DNA from: JAAXQD01 sp963790095
GTDB lineage: Bacteria > Desulfobacterota > Desulfobacteria > Desulfobacterales > UBA11574
Direction: 5' to 3'
NCBI GenBank assembly: GCA_963790095.1
Contig: CAWBNO010000034.1
Span: 1-64,000, forward strand
Length of the DNA: 64,000 nt
Shown: positions 51,646-59,544 of the stretch, piece after piece
Layout of the letters: each line of letters opens with the position of its first letter
Position numbering within the stretch: position 1 is the first letter of the stretch
The notes under the pieces: generated by a model
The model's database searches: none
What the model was told of the DNA's origin: nothing
Seen by the model: only the letters and a program-made list of their open reading frames with translations
Program-made: the position numbers and the translations under genes

Positions 51646-52588
51646 AGAAAAAATTGTCAAACTGTCCGAGGTTGACGCCAGCGATCATTCCTTTCGCATA
51701 ACAACCCAAGAGACGGTCGATGATTTAATGGACTCTATCGGCCATGTGGGGGTGTTGAATCTGCCCCTGTTGTTAGAAAAAAAACCGCGGTACATTATTC
51801 TATCTGGTTTTAGAAGAATTGAAGCCTGCCGCCGACTGGACCGATTCGATGTTAACGCCAGGATCCTCGATTCCGATACAAAAAAACTTGAATGCGCAAG
51901 ATATGCCATCACCGACAACGCTTTTCAAAGACCGCTCAATCTCATAGAAAAATCAAGATCAATCCGGATGCTTTCCACCTGTTTTTCGGACCATCGTCGT
52001 CTTTCCAAAGAAATGTCCATTTTGGGGGTGCCCTGCCATGAATCCATGATAATAAAAATCAAAGACATCTGTTCTTTTTCGAAGCCGCTTCAGAACAGCA
52101 TACTTTCCGAAAGTATTTCACTGCCTGTGGCATTGGAACTCCATAAAATGTCAAAAGATGTTGAAGACGGTTTTGTAGAACTTTTTAGTGTTCTTAAATT
52201 GGGTGTCAACAAGCAGCGGGAAATCCTTACGCTGATCAAAGAAATTTCCTTGCGGGAAGACATTCCTATGGCAGAGATTTTGGAAGGGCTCCATTTGAAA
52301 AGGATTTTGAATGATGAAAATCTTGATAAAAATCAAAAGATCCGAAAGATACGGTCCCATTTAAAACAGCGGCGCTTCCCCGCTATAACATGTGCTGAGC
52401 GGTGGTTTGAAGAACATCGGCAAAACTTGAAACTCGGATCCGGGATAAAACTGATTCCACCGGACAATTTTGAAAGTCCTACCTATTTTTTGAACTTCTC
52501 ATTTAAAGATTTAAAGGAACTCAAACATCTTAAAAAAATCTTTGATTCTCTCATCAAGAACCCTTCCCTTAAAAAAATCCTGGATTGA
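51635..52588 (+). CDS. Orphan ParB-like protein overlapping purC
   Basis: 317 residues. The N-terminal ~100 residues fit a ParB/Srx-like domain (VKLSEVDASDHSFRIT, LMDSIGHVGVLNLPLLLE, YIILSGFRRIEACRRL); GFRRIEACRRL corresponds to the ParB G-x-RR-x-x-A nucleotide-binding box. A helix-rich middle follows (about 105-230), without an obvious ParB helix-turn-helix, and a lysine-rich tail. No parA or centromere-like repeats are nearby. The start overlaps purC by 11 bp. Function unknown; possibly a CTP- or nucleotide-responsive regulator. Confidence 0.72.
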   Translation: MCFKEKIVKLSEVDASDHSFRITTQETVDDLMDSIGHVGVLNLPLLLEKKPRYIILSGFRRIEACRRLDRFDVNARILDSDTKKLECARYAITDNAFQRPLNLIEKSRSIRMLSTCFSDHRRLSKEMSILGVPCHESMIIKIKDICSFSKPLQNSILSESISLPVALELHKMSKDVEDGFVELFSVLKLGVNKQREILTLIKEISLREDIPMAEILEGLHLKRILNDENLDKNQKIRKIRSHLKQRRFPAITCAERWFEEHRQNLKLGSGIKLIPPDNFESPTYFLNFSFKDLKELKHLKKIFDSLIKNPSLKKILD

Positions 52589-52595
52589 TCGCATG

Positions 52596-52637
52596 CAACA
52601 TATGGTGTTTCATGTTATCGGATGACACTATATGTTG
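52596..52637. terminator. Hairpin after the ParB-like gene
   Basis: CAACATATGGTGT (52596-52608) pairs with ACACTATATGTTG (52625-52637), 12 of 13 positions plus a G-T pair. No strong T-run follows, so it may be a terminator or an mRNA-protecting hairpin. Confidence 0.4.
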
Positions 52638-52798
52638 AGTTTGATATCTTGATCCAGCGGTTTTTCAAGATTAATGCCCAATTTCACCAAAAGGAAAGGG
52701 GACCTTATAATTACTTTAATTTCAGTTGGGTAGGATGTATCCGCCCCTGAATTGCAGGACTTTCGAACCCAAGCAGAGCAAAAAAAGAATATATTTTC

Positions 52799-52827
52799 TT
52801 GACTAAATAAAACGCACCATTTATATA
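52799..52827 (+). promoter_or_regulatory. Promoter of the TetR-type gene
   Basis: TTGACT (52799-52804), 17-bp spacer, TATATA (52822-52827). Near-consensus, about 34 bp before the preferred start. Confidence 0.65.
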
Positions 52828-52860
52828 GGGCTTAATTAAATAAATATGGTTCAATATATT

Positions 52861-53508
52861 ATGGGAATTAAGGAACGGAAAGAACGAGAAAAAGGACGGC
52901 GGCGCCAGCAAATAATGGTTGCCGCAAAACGGGTTTTTTCCAACAAGAGCTTTAACAAGGCAACCATGGAAGATATCGCCAAGGAAGCTGAACTTAGCCC
53001 AGGTACGATTTATCTGTATTTCAAGAACAAAGAAGAGTTGTTCGCCTCTCTCTCCCTAAGAATCCTCCACTTTATGAACATTCGTTTGGAACATGTACAT
53101 GACGAAAAATACGAAGGACCTCAACAAAAACTAACCGCGCTCAAAGACGCCTTATATGAAGTCTACGAATTTGATCCGCTGGTCCTAATTAATATGTTCC
53201 ATCTTCAATCCAGTGAAACCCTGAAAAATTTATCACCCCATTTGCTTTCGGATATTAAAGAATTGTCCAGAAATTCATTCAGGTCAATGGCCAAAGTATT
53301 TGAAGAGGGAATGGAGGAAGGCCTTTTTATTAAAAGACACCCGGTAGCCCTGGCCGATATTGTGTGGGCGCTGTTTTCAGGCGTTGTGCTCTGGGAAGAA
53401 AGCAAAAGATTGATCAACAGTAAAAAAGATTTTTTGAAACCGACCCTTGAAATTGCGTTTGAAATTTTCAGTCGAGGGATAGAAATTAACCCTGAATCTT
53501 TAAATTAG
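52861..53508 (+). CDS. TetR/AcrR-family transcriptional regulator
   Basis: 215 residues. N-terminal helix-turn-helix: ERKEREKGRRRQQIMVAAKRVF, ATMEDIAKEAELSPGTIYLYFKNKEELFASL. The C-terminal ligand and dimer domain (about 65-215) is unrelated to named ligands. ATG at 52861 gives the usual MGIKERKEREK start; ATG at 52846 is an alternative with no better ribosome site. It precedes the OFA transporter by about 370 bp, with three GGTT...AACC dyads in between, so it may regulate the transporter and itself. Confidence 0.88.
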   Translation: MGIKERKEREKGRRRQQIMVAAKRVFSNKSFNKATMEDIAKEAELSPGTIYLYFKNKEELFASLSLRILHFMNIRLEHVHDEKYEGPQQKLTALKDALYEVYEFDPLVLINMFHLQSSETLKNLSPHLLSDIKELSRNSFRSMAKVFEEGMEEGLFIKRHPVALADIVWALFSGVVLWEESKRLINSKKDFLKPTLEIAFEIFSRGIEINPESLN

Positions 53509-53553
53509 AGTTTGCGGAACTGAACAGATACACTCCAGGCGTTAAAACAGTTT

Positions 53554-53567
53554 GGTTTACTATAACC
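53554..53567. promoter_or_regulatory. Candidate TetR operator 1
   Basis: GGTTTACTATAACC, a GGTT/AACC dyad with a 6-bp centre. It differs by one base from the site at 53710-53723. Confidence 0.35.
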
Positions 53568-53709
53568 TAGCTGTTAGAACATGCGGCGTTTATTAACATT
53601 TAACTGATAAAGGAGGTGATACTGCAGATCTTTAGAGGAGAAAGGAAGAGCGCTGATTTGATTTGAATCGCCGCATCCTCAACCAATTTTCCTCATATCC
53701 AATGACTAT

Positions 53710-53723
53710 GGTTTACTTTAACC
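53710..53723. promoter_or_regulatory. Candidate TetR operator 2
   Basis: GGTTTACTTTAACC, 156 bp after operator 1. The near-identity of the two 14-mers is the main reason to suspect a binding site. Confidence 0.35.
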
Positions 53724-53834
53724 GGAAATCTTAAAAATGTTTCATCGAATGGCCAAGTCGTGAACGGCTTCTCAGAATAATATTTGAATCAGAATTGCAA
53801 GAGAAGGTCCGCTCAAACTTTCCTTAAAGACTCC

Positions 53835-53845
53835 GGTTATTAACC
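53835..53845. promoter_or_regulatory. Shorter GGTT/AACC dyad near the transporter start
   Basis: GGTTATTAACC, a compact relative of the two 14-bp dyads, 31 bp before the start codon. Confidence 0.25.
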
Positions 53846-53875
53846 AAAAGTTTCTAACCTTAAGGAGGTGTATTA

Positions 53876-55144
53876 ATGCCAAAGTATGCCAAAGGATATA
53901 ATCAGCCAGTAGATGCGATTCCCGGACGAGGATGGGCCGTAATTTTAGCCGGTACAACCATCAACTTATGTCTGGGATGCCTGTACGCCTGGTCCGTCTG
54001 GCTAAAATATTTAACCGACGACGTTTACATGAAGGCCCATGGTTGGGCAGGGGCTCTCACCGCAGAGCAGGCCTCCAACCCGAAATCAATGTGTATTCTC
54101 ATCTTTGCTCTGCTCATGATTCCGGGTGGAAAGATCCAGGATAAGTATGGTCCCACAGTCGCCGGTAGCATCAGCGCGGTCTGCATGGGACTTGGAATGC
54201 TCATCGCAGGAATGGCGCATTCCTATGCCGGAATCCTCTGGGGATTCGGTGTCGGCGGCGGTGTCGCCATGGGCATCGGTTATGCCGCTCCTGTTCCCGC
54301 AACACGAAGATGGGTCGGTCCCCATCAGGTGGGTGTCATGATTGGTATTACGGTCGCGGGTTACGGTGGTGCAGCGTTCTATGTGGCGCCGCTCATCAAA
54401 TGGCTTATCGTAAGCTATTCCCTTTCTGCATCATTTGTAGTACTGGGCATTGCTTATCTTGTAGTCATCGGTATTGCCGCCCAAATACTGGCATGGCCTG
54501 AAGAGGGATACGTTCCGCCTCAACCGCCTGAGACGGCAGCAACAAAAGCTGCTGCCGCATCTGTGAGAGACTGGACGGCAGGAGAAATGATGGGAACGTG
54601 GCAGTTTTACGCGTTGGTGGTCCTGTTCTGCTTGAACACCCAAGCGGGTCTTCTCATCATCGGTCACGCCGCTAAAATTGTAAAACCCTTCCTGGAGCAA
54701 GGATTTATACTGGTTGCTGCCGGTGGTTTTATGAACGCTGCGGGACGGGTCGGGACAGGCAAGTACTCGGATATCATCGGAAGGGACAAGGCGTATATGC
54801 TGAATGCTTTTGTCGCGGCCCTTTGTTTTTTCGCTCTGCCTGCAATTATCGCGGCCAAGTCGCTCTTTATGGCGTTTACGGCCTGTATGCTCGCCTACTG
54901 GGTTTACGGCGGTGGCCTTGCTCTGATGCCCTCATACACAGCTGACTTTTATGGCCCGAAAAATCTGGGCTTTAATTACGGACTCGTGTTCATGGGCTGG
55001 GGTTTCGGTGCCTTCATGCCCAAACTGGCCGGTCACATCAAAGATATAACCGGTTCTTATGATCAGGCATTCTATATTGCCGGAATCTTGCTGCTTGTTG
55101 CGGTGGCACTTGCTTTTGTTACCAAAAAGCCTCAAAAGGCATAA
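53876..55144 (+). CDS. OFA-family major facilitator (oxalate/formate-type antiporter)
   Basis: An inner-membrane carrier of 422 residues with about 12 hydrophobic spans. The OFA N-terminal signature is clear (GRGWAVILAGTTINLCLGCLYAWSVW), then the MFS loop GGKIQDKYGP and GRVGTGKYSDIIGRDKAY, with a cytoplasmic loop of about 35 residues in the middle. Relatives exchange oxalate and formate or carry other monocarboxylates; the substrate cannot be assigned. AAGGAGGTG is ideally placed. A strong terminator follows. It is probably regulated by the TetR-type gene upstream. Confidence 0.88.
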   Translation: MPKYAKGYNQPVDAIPGRGWAVILAGTTINLCLGCLYAWSVWLKYLTDDVYMKAHGWAGALTAEQASNPKSMCILIFALLMIPGGKIQDKYGPTVAGSISAVCMGLGMLIAGMAHSYAGILWGFGVGGGVAMGIGYAAPVPATRRWVGPHQVGVMIGITVAGYGGAAFYVAPLIKWLIVSYSLSASFVVLGIAYLVVIGIAAQILAWPEEGYVPPQPPETAATKAAAASVRDWTAGEMMGTWQFYALVVLFCLNTQAGLLIIGHAAKIVKPFLEQGFILVAAGGFMNAAGRVGTGKYSDIIGRDKAYMLNAFVAALCFFALPAIIAAKSLFMAFTACMLAYWVYGGGLALMPSYTADFYGPKNLGFNYGLVFMGWGFGAFMPKLAGHIKDITGSYDQAFYIAGILLLVAVALAFVTKKPQKA

Positions 55145-55183
55145 ACATAGAGCACAGAAGGATTTAATTTTAAACATTAACCG

Positions 55184-55222
55184 AAAGGCGGGGAGGGGCT
55201 AACCCTCTCCGCCTTTCTTTTT
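55184..55222 (+). terminator. Rho-independent terminator after the OFA transporter
   Basis: AAAGGCGGGGAGGG pairs with CCCTCTCCGCCTTT around a short loop, followed by CTTTTT. It lies about 40 bp after the stop. Confidence 0.85.
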
Positions 55223-55378
55223 GGATGAATTTAACATTTTGCAACACTTTTATTTTATAGCAAATATAGAACTACGAACCGATATGGATCATTGATATTG
55301 CCAACCATTTTAATAATAACAGATCGCGTTCGAGGGTACGATGTGAGCCGATTTGAGGTTCTTTGTGTTAAATTCGGG

Positions 55379-55975
55379 TTAATAGTATTCAGCAAACCGG
55401 GTCACTGCATCCAGAACCGGTGCCATGGCTTCCCTTAAAAATGGTATCCCGGAAAAACGGTCGATCACTACAAGACCCAGTATGATAAACGGACCGGCTT
55501 TGGAAAACAGTCTCCATATGCGCTCTTGGGGCAACATCAGATAGATCAGCCTTGAACCAGCGAGCGGGGGAATGGGCAGGACATGATAGGCGGTAGCGGT
55601 AGCACTAAGGTATAGCACGACCTCGATGACACGGTCGGTCCAGAAAAAATGCTTGATATAAGCTGCAGACATTGCAATGGTGAAGCTTCCAAAGGGGGCA
55701 ATAAGAGATATGAGACACCATCCCAGCTTCTGTTTCTTAAACCGGATCTTTTGATCGTCCACTTGTTTGCCCCATCCAAAACCGCCTAAAAAGAAGACAA
55801 TGGTACCGACAATATCAAGATTGGTTATGGGGTTGAAGTCGACAATGTCATCTCTGCGCGGATGGCCAAAAGCCCCGGCAAATAAACGTGTAAAACCGGA
55901 GCCAAAAGTTACGATGGCAAGGATGGCCACAGAGTAATAGAGAATTTCTTCTAAGTTAAAACCGATTAATGGCAA
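55379..55975 (-). CDS. Degenerate M50 (site-2 protease-like) membrane protein
   Basis: 198 residues with about five hydrophobic spans and the layout of YwhC-type M50 proteases (DFNPITNLDIVGTIVFFLGGFGWGKQV, APFGSF). The zinc HExxH motif, expected in the first span, is absent (GFTRLFAGAFG), and the later metal-binding LPIPPLDG reads LPIPPLAG (Ala139). It is therefore probably an inactive family member. The TTG start at 55973-55975 has GGAGG 8 bases upstream. It stands alone, divergent from the Ser/Thr kinase gene. Confidence 0.75.
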   Translation of the reverse strand: MPLIGFNLEEILYYSVAILAIVTFGSGFTRLFAGAFGHPRRDDIVDFNPITNLDIVGTIVFFLGGFGWGKQVDDQKIRFKKQKLGWCLISLIAPFGSFTIAMSAAYIKHFFWTDRVIEVVLYLSATATAYHVLPIPPLAGSRLIYLMLPQERIWRLFSKAGPFIILGLVVIDRFSGIPFLREAMAPVLDAVTRFAEYY

Positions 55976-56113
55976 TGTGAGGTCCTCCGACTTCTACTTT
56001 GATATGATGAAATGTGCCAGCGCCACGTCATTAGGTCAAAAAGAATGTATAGAGAAATAAGGCTGTTGTGTCAAACGAAAAACTGACTTAGAAATTTGAA
56101 GAGGTTTCAATCA

Positions 56114-57412
56114 ATGGGCCGTGTTCAAAAAAATAAAAAGAATGCTGTTTTAGTCATAGGCAGCGAACGGGCCGAAGCTGAAAAAATTAAGGGCCTTCTT
56201 GTTGAAAGTGATTACCGGGTTTATTCCGTCGGCACCCCGAAAGAAGCCCAAAAAATTATGGCGGAAAAAAAGATGGATGTCATCCTGCTGACGCTTAGAC
56301 CCCCGTATCACGCTCCGGAGATCTTCATAACAACACTGCAGCCAAACAAAACAACTGATTCAATGCCGCCGGTAATCGTGATTCTGGAAAGCTTTGAAGA
56401 AGAGGTCATTGCGTCGGCATTGAAAGTCGGTGCGGCGGACTTTCTTATCTTTCCCGTTGATTCCCGGGAACTGATAAGAAGGATAGGGGTCCAGATCCGC
56501 ATGCTATCGCCCGATTCTGATTCTATTCCAAAAAGATCTCCGGAAAGACTCTTGACCCGGCTTTTGGGTGGATTCTATTCCCGACCCGATACCAGAGAAC
56601 TTCTGGGTGAGCGCTACGAGAAACTGGCAAGGTTGGGTATGGGGAGTTACGGTGAAGTTTGGAAGGTGAGGGACATTAAGAAAGTGCCGCCCATGATATA
56701 TGTGGCCAAAATCCCCCTGAGCAAAAAGTTGAACGCCAAGATCGAGAAGGAAGCCCAGATATTGGGCAGGCTGGACGATCATGAAGGTGTGCCCAAAGTT
56801 CGGGAGGTCATCGGCATTGATAAGAGAAAGGTGCTCATCCAGGAGTTTGTGTCCGGGAAAACCCTTGATGAAATGATTGAACGGGAGTTTGAAGCCAAAG
56901 AGGTGGAGTCCGTCGTAATTCAGTTGACGAATGTCGTGGCGTATGCCCACGCGCTGGGAATAATTCACAGGGATATAAAACCGTCGAATGTCATGGTCAG
57001 ACCCGACGGCTTCATAAAGCTTCTGGATTTTGGCGCAGCCAAGGAACTCAAGGAGAAAGCGTTTTCCGCCACCGTAACCGGTTCGCGGCCCTATATGTCG
57101 CCGGAACAGATTATGGGAAAAAGCCAGAAAAGTTCGGATGTGTGGGCACTTGGGGTCGTCATGTACGTGCTCTATACCGGCATGTTTCCGTTCTATCACG
57201 AGGTTGAAAAAATTCTCATGGACATGATACTGGAATATCCGCCGTCGCCGCCCAGCAAATTCAATAAGGCGTTAGATCCGAAAATCGAACAAATCATACT
57301 GAAATGCCTGGTAAAAAATCCTGAAAATCGCTACCCTGACGCCGGAGCTCTCCGGGAGGACATCACCCAGTCTTTTCCAGGGTATGGCGCAACGATATTG
57401 CCGCTTTACTAG
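56114..57412 (+). CDS. Ser/Thr protein kinase with N-terminal pseudo-receiver
   Basis: 432 residues. Residues 10-130 fold like a response-regulator receiver, but the phospho-acceptor Asp is Thr60 (DVILLTLRPP) and the conserved Lys is replaced (LIFPVD). Residues about 168-425 form an intact Hanks-type kinase: glycine loop GMGSYGEVW (175-183), Lys199 (YVAKIPL), HRDIKPSN (285-292), DFGAAKE (305-311), SPEQ. There is no membrane span, so it is a cytoplasmic kinase. ATG at 56114 has GAAGAGG upstream, better than a TTG six codons earlier. Partners unknown. Confidence 0.9.
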   Translation: MGRVQKNKKNAVLVIGSERAEAEKIKGLLVESDYRVYSVGTPKEAQKIMAEKKMDVILLTLRPPYHAPEIFITTLQPNKTTDSMPPVIVILESFEEEVIASALKVGAADFLIFPVDSRELIRRIGVQIRMLSPDSDSIPKRSPERLLTRLLGGFYSRPDTRELLGERYEKLARLGMGSYGEVWKVRDIKKVPPMIYVAKIPLSKKLNAKIEKEAQILGRLDDHEGVPKVREVIGIDKRKVLIQEFVSGKTLDEMIEREFEAKEVESVVIQLTNVVAYAHALGIIHRDIKPSNVMVRPDGFIKLLDFGAAKELKEKAFSATVTGSRPYMSPEQIMGKSQKSSDVWALGVVMYVLYTGMFPFYHEVEKILMDMILEYPPSPPSKFNKALDPKIEQIILKCLVKNPENRYPDAGALREDITQSFPGYGATILPLY

Positions 57413-57572
57413 AAGTTATCTCAAAAATACATCTAACGCCCAGTGGCTGTGTTCCAAGTCTCCTTAAAATGCTCACAGGCCTGCGCCTTGCCCTTGAGCG
57501 TATCTACTTTTTTTAGAGAGCTTCTAATGAGGAACAACCGGAAAGCTCCCTTACCCGGCCACCCATGAAGAC

Positions 57573-58139
57573 TTATCTCGGTTTGTCTGCGTAAACCGCA
57601 ACATCCATGACCATGATAACAATGTCTATATCTTTACCGTGGCGGTTTTTCATGAGCCCCTCTATCACCGCTCTGGGGCTGAATCCGGCTTTTTTAAACA
57701 TGGCCAGGGCACCGTGAGCTTTAAGGGGAAATTCAACCATGAGTTTTTCTATTCCGAACTCCAGAGCCAGGTCCACCAACTCGTTGATCATCAGGGTTCC
57801 CAACCCCTTTTCGTGAAAAACCGGTTCCACAACGATTCTGATGGTGGCCAAATGTTTCCGCCAGCCGTGTGCCACCCGGTGAAGGCTCGCATTGGCCACA
57901 ATCTGCCCATCTTTTATGGCCAAGAGCGGAAACACGTGTTCATAATCGAGTTGATCAAACCACCGGTCGACCACTTTGGGGTCGGTAACATCGTTGCGAA
58001 CATACTGGAGCACCGAGGGGGTGAGTCGGGCAAAAAAATCTCCCAGCTGTTTGCGGTCGCTTTTGACCATGGGCCTTAAAATAACCTCGGTGCCGTCTTT
58101 AAGTTTTCCCTTCTTTTTCAAACCTCCCATTTTTGTCAT
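57573..58139 (-). CDS. GNAT-family N-acetyltransferase
   Basis: 188 residues with the acetyl-CoA site (IRIVVEPVFHEKGLGTLMINELVDLALE; the R/Q-x-x-G-x-G/A loop reads EKGLG) and the late LAMFKKAGFSP strand-helix of the fold. An N-terminal KLKDGTEVILRPMVKSDRKQL is typical of Pat-like and related acyltransferases. The substrate, small molecule or protein lysine, cannot be told. It lies 33 bp after the metallophosphoesterase gene on the same strand. Confidence 0.85.
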   Translation of the reverse strand: MTKMGGLKKKGKLKDGTEVILRPMVKSDRKQLGDFFARLTPSVLQYVRNDVTDPKVVDRWFDQLDYEHVFPLLAIKDGQIVANASLHRVAHGWRKHLATIRIVVEPVFHEKGLGTLMINELVDLALEFGIEKLMVEFPLKAHGALAMFKKAGFSPRAVIEGLMKNRHGKDIDIVIMVMDVAVYADKPR

Positions 58140-58172
58140 ATAATCGCCCCCTAAGATTATAGAATTAACGGC

Positions 58173-58928
58173 TTAAGTCCCGCTCAAAAGTCTTTTTGCA
58201 AAAAACTCGGGCAGGTTCGCACCAACGATTTTTTTCATGGTTGACAATATATCATACTCTACCAGCTTGAACGTTATTGAATTATTTTCAGTGTCAAAGA
58301 TACAATAGGAAGACCTGGGATCACCGTTTCGAGGCTGTCCGACACTTCCGGGGTTCAGAAGATAAAAATCCCCTTCGTTCAGCCGGACCGTGCCATCCGG
58401 CGGGATCTCTATGGGCGCCACCTTCTTACGGATATCCATGCGCCAGATCTTTCTTTTATGGGTGTGCCCGAAGAGGCAGATATTTGTCTTGCCCCAAATT
58501 CCTTTTTTCATTTTTTTTAAGATGACTCTGGCCTGGAAGGGAAGCGCTATATAATTGGCTGTATTTTCAGGGGAGCCATGACAGGCCATGCCACAGGGTA
58601 AGCGACGATTTTCCTCCATACACTCCAAAAAATGGATGTTTTCATCGGTGAGGTTGTTCCTCGTCCAAAGGATAGCCGCACGTGCATAAATGTTGAAGTT
58701 CTCGGCGTAGATAGGATTGCAGGCCGCCTGGTCATGATTGCCTTGAATGGAATGCATTCCGATGGTTTTGGCCATTTCTATACATTCGTTGGGGTTGGCA
58801 TTATACCCCACAAGATCGCCAAGATTCAGAATTCGGTCCGTTCGGCGGTCAAAGTCATTTACCACCGCCTGAAACGCCTCGAGGTTGGCGTGGATATCTG
58901 AAAGGATCGCTATACGCAAGGAAGTCAC
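58173..58928 (-). CDS. Calcineurin-like metallophosphoesterase, second paralogue
   Basis: 251 residues with DIHANLEAF (residues 10-18), GDLVGYNANP, GNHDQAA, CHGSPE, GHTHKRKIW and LNPGSVGQPRNGDPRSSY, a full metal-site set. It resembles the enzyme at 3493, sharing even GSVGQPR and the following region. Substrate unknown. The start ATG follows a GGAGTGACTTCC-like stretch, with AGGAG about 8 bases upstream. Likely co-transcribed with the acetyltransferase gene. Confidence 0.88.
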   Translation of the reverse strand: MTSLRIAILSDIHANLEAFQAVVNDFDRRTDRILNLGDLVGYNANPNECIEMAKTIGMHSIQGNHDQAACNPIYAENFNIYARAAILWTRNNLTDENIHFLECMEENRRLPCGMACHGSPENTANYIALPFQARVILKKMKKGIWGKTNICLFGHTHKRKIWRMDIRKKVAPIEIPPDGTVRLNEGDFYLLNPGSVGQPRNGDPRSSYCIFDTENNSITFKLVEYDILSTMKKIVGANLPEFFAKRLLSGT

Positions 58929-59036
58929 TCCTGATTTTTTCCTTAAACCAGCACGTTCATCCCTTTGGGGTGGAACATGATGCCCCGGGAAGGATTATAA
59001 AATGCATAAAAAAGGTTTTGAAGAGGGTTTAAGGAC

Positions 59037-59318
59037 CTAAAAAGAACCTAATAGTTCTTTGAATTTATTTCTAAGCCATTTTTTTATTAAATCTCCAGCA
59101 TACCATCGCCCGGCAATTGGAAGGAGAATCAGGGCAAAATAGAAAATATTCCCGGCTTTGATGAAGTCAAAAACCACCACCAAACTGACCATAATCAAAG
59201 CTATCACCACATTTGCGGCCAGACCGGTGAGTTCATTGAGCTTTCCAGTCATATATTCCTGCAGCTCAGATTCTACCAGCAGTACTTTCTTTCCTTTTAT
59301 TTCTCTTTGTAAGATCAT
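59037..59318 (-). CDS. Small two-span membrane protein
   Basis: 93 residues: an N-terminal beta-like stretch (MILQREIKGKKVLLVESELQ), then two hydrophobic spans (about 33-50 VVIALIMVSLVVVFDFI, 54-72 IFYFALILLPIAGRW) and a basic tail (LIKKWLRNKFKELLGSF). ATG at 59316-59318 is chosen for GGAG upstream; 26 codons before it look non-coding. No family recognised. Confidence 0.6.
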   Translation of the reverse strand: MILQREIKGKKVLLVESELQEYMTGKLNELTGLAANVVIALIMVSLVVVFDFIKAGNIFYFALILLPIAGRWYAGDLIKKWLRNKFKELLGSF

Positions 59319-59544
59319 ACTTTTTCCATCTCCATCGTTTCTGTCCCAAGATATCAAATTTAATACCACCGTAGCAGGTCTTTTATGAATTATCAACAGA
59401 AGGTATCAAGTCATTCGGGGCAAGGGCATTGAGCTTTCAACCCGGACAGAAGCTCCCATTTGATGATATGTTTTTTAAAGACCTGTTTTCATCCTTGACC
59501 CACGATGCCTGTTTATTGTATTTCAAAAATAATAATAATTTTTT

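Larger units (their letters stand above)
53509..53875. other. Leader region upstream of the OFA transporter
   Basis: No convincing gene in about 367 bp. It contains three GGTT/AACC dyads and an isolated perfect anti-Shine-Dalgarno match (AAAGGAGGTGAT at about 53610-53622), followed only by a 14-codon frame. The transporter's own ribosome site AAGGAGGTG lies just before 53876. Confidence 0.45.

Noticed and set aside
53610..53670. Perfect anti-Shine-Dalgarno match AAAGGAGGTGAT with a 14-codon frame
   Set aside because: The frame needs a CTG start and ends quickly; no peptide features. Could be a leader peptide, but the evidence is too weak.
56504..57199. 231-codon reverse-strand frame opposite the Ser/Thr kinase
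   Set aside because: Fully antisense to conserved kinase motifs, with no ribosome site and no homology sense.
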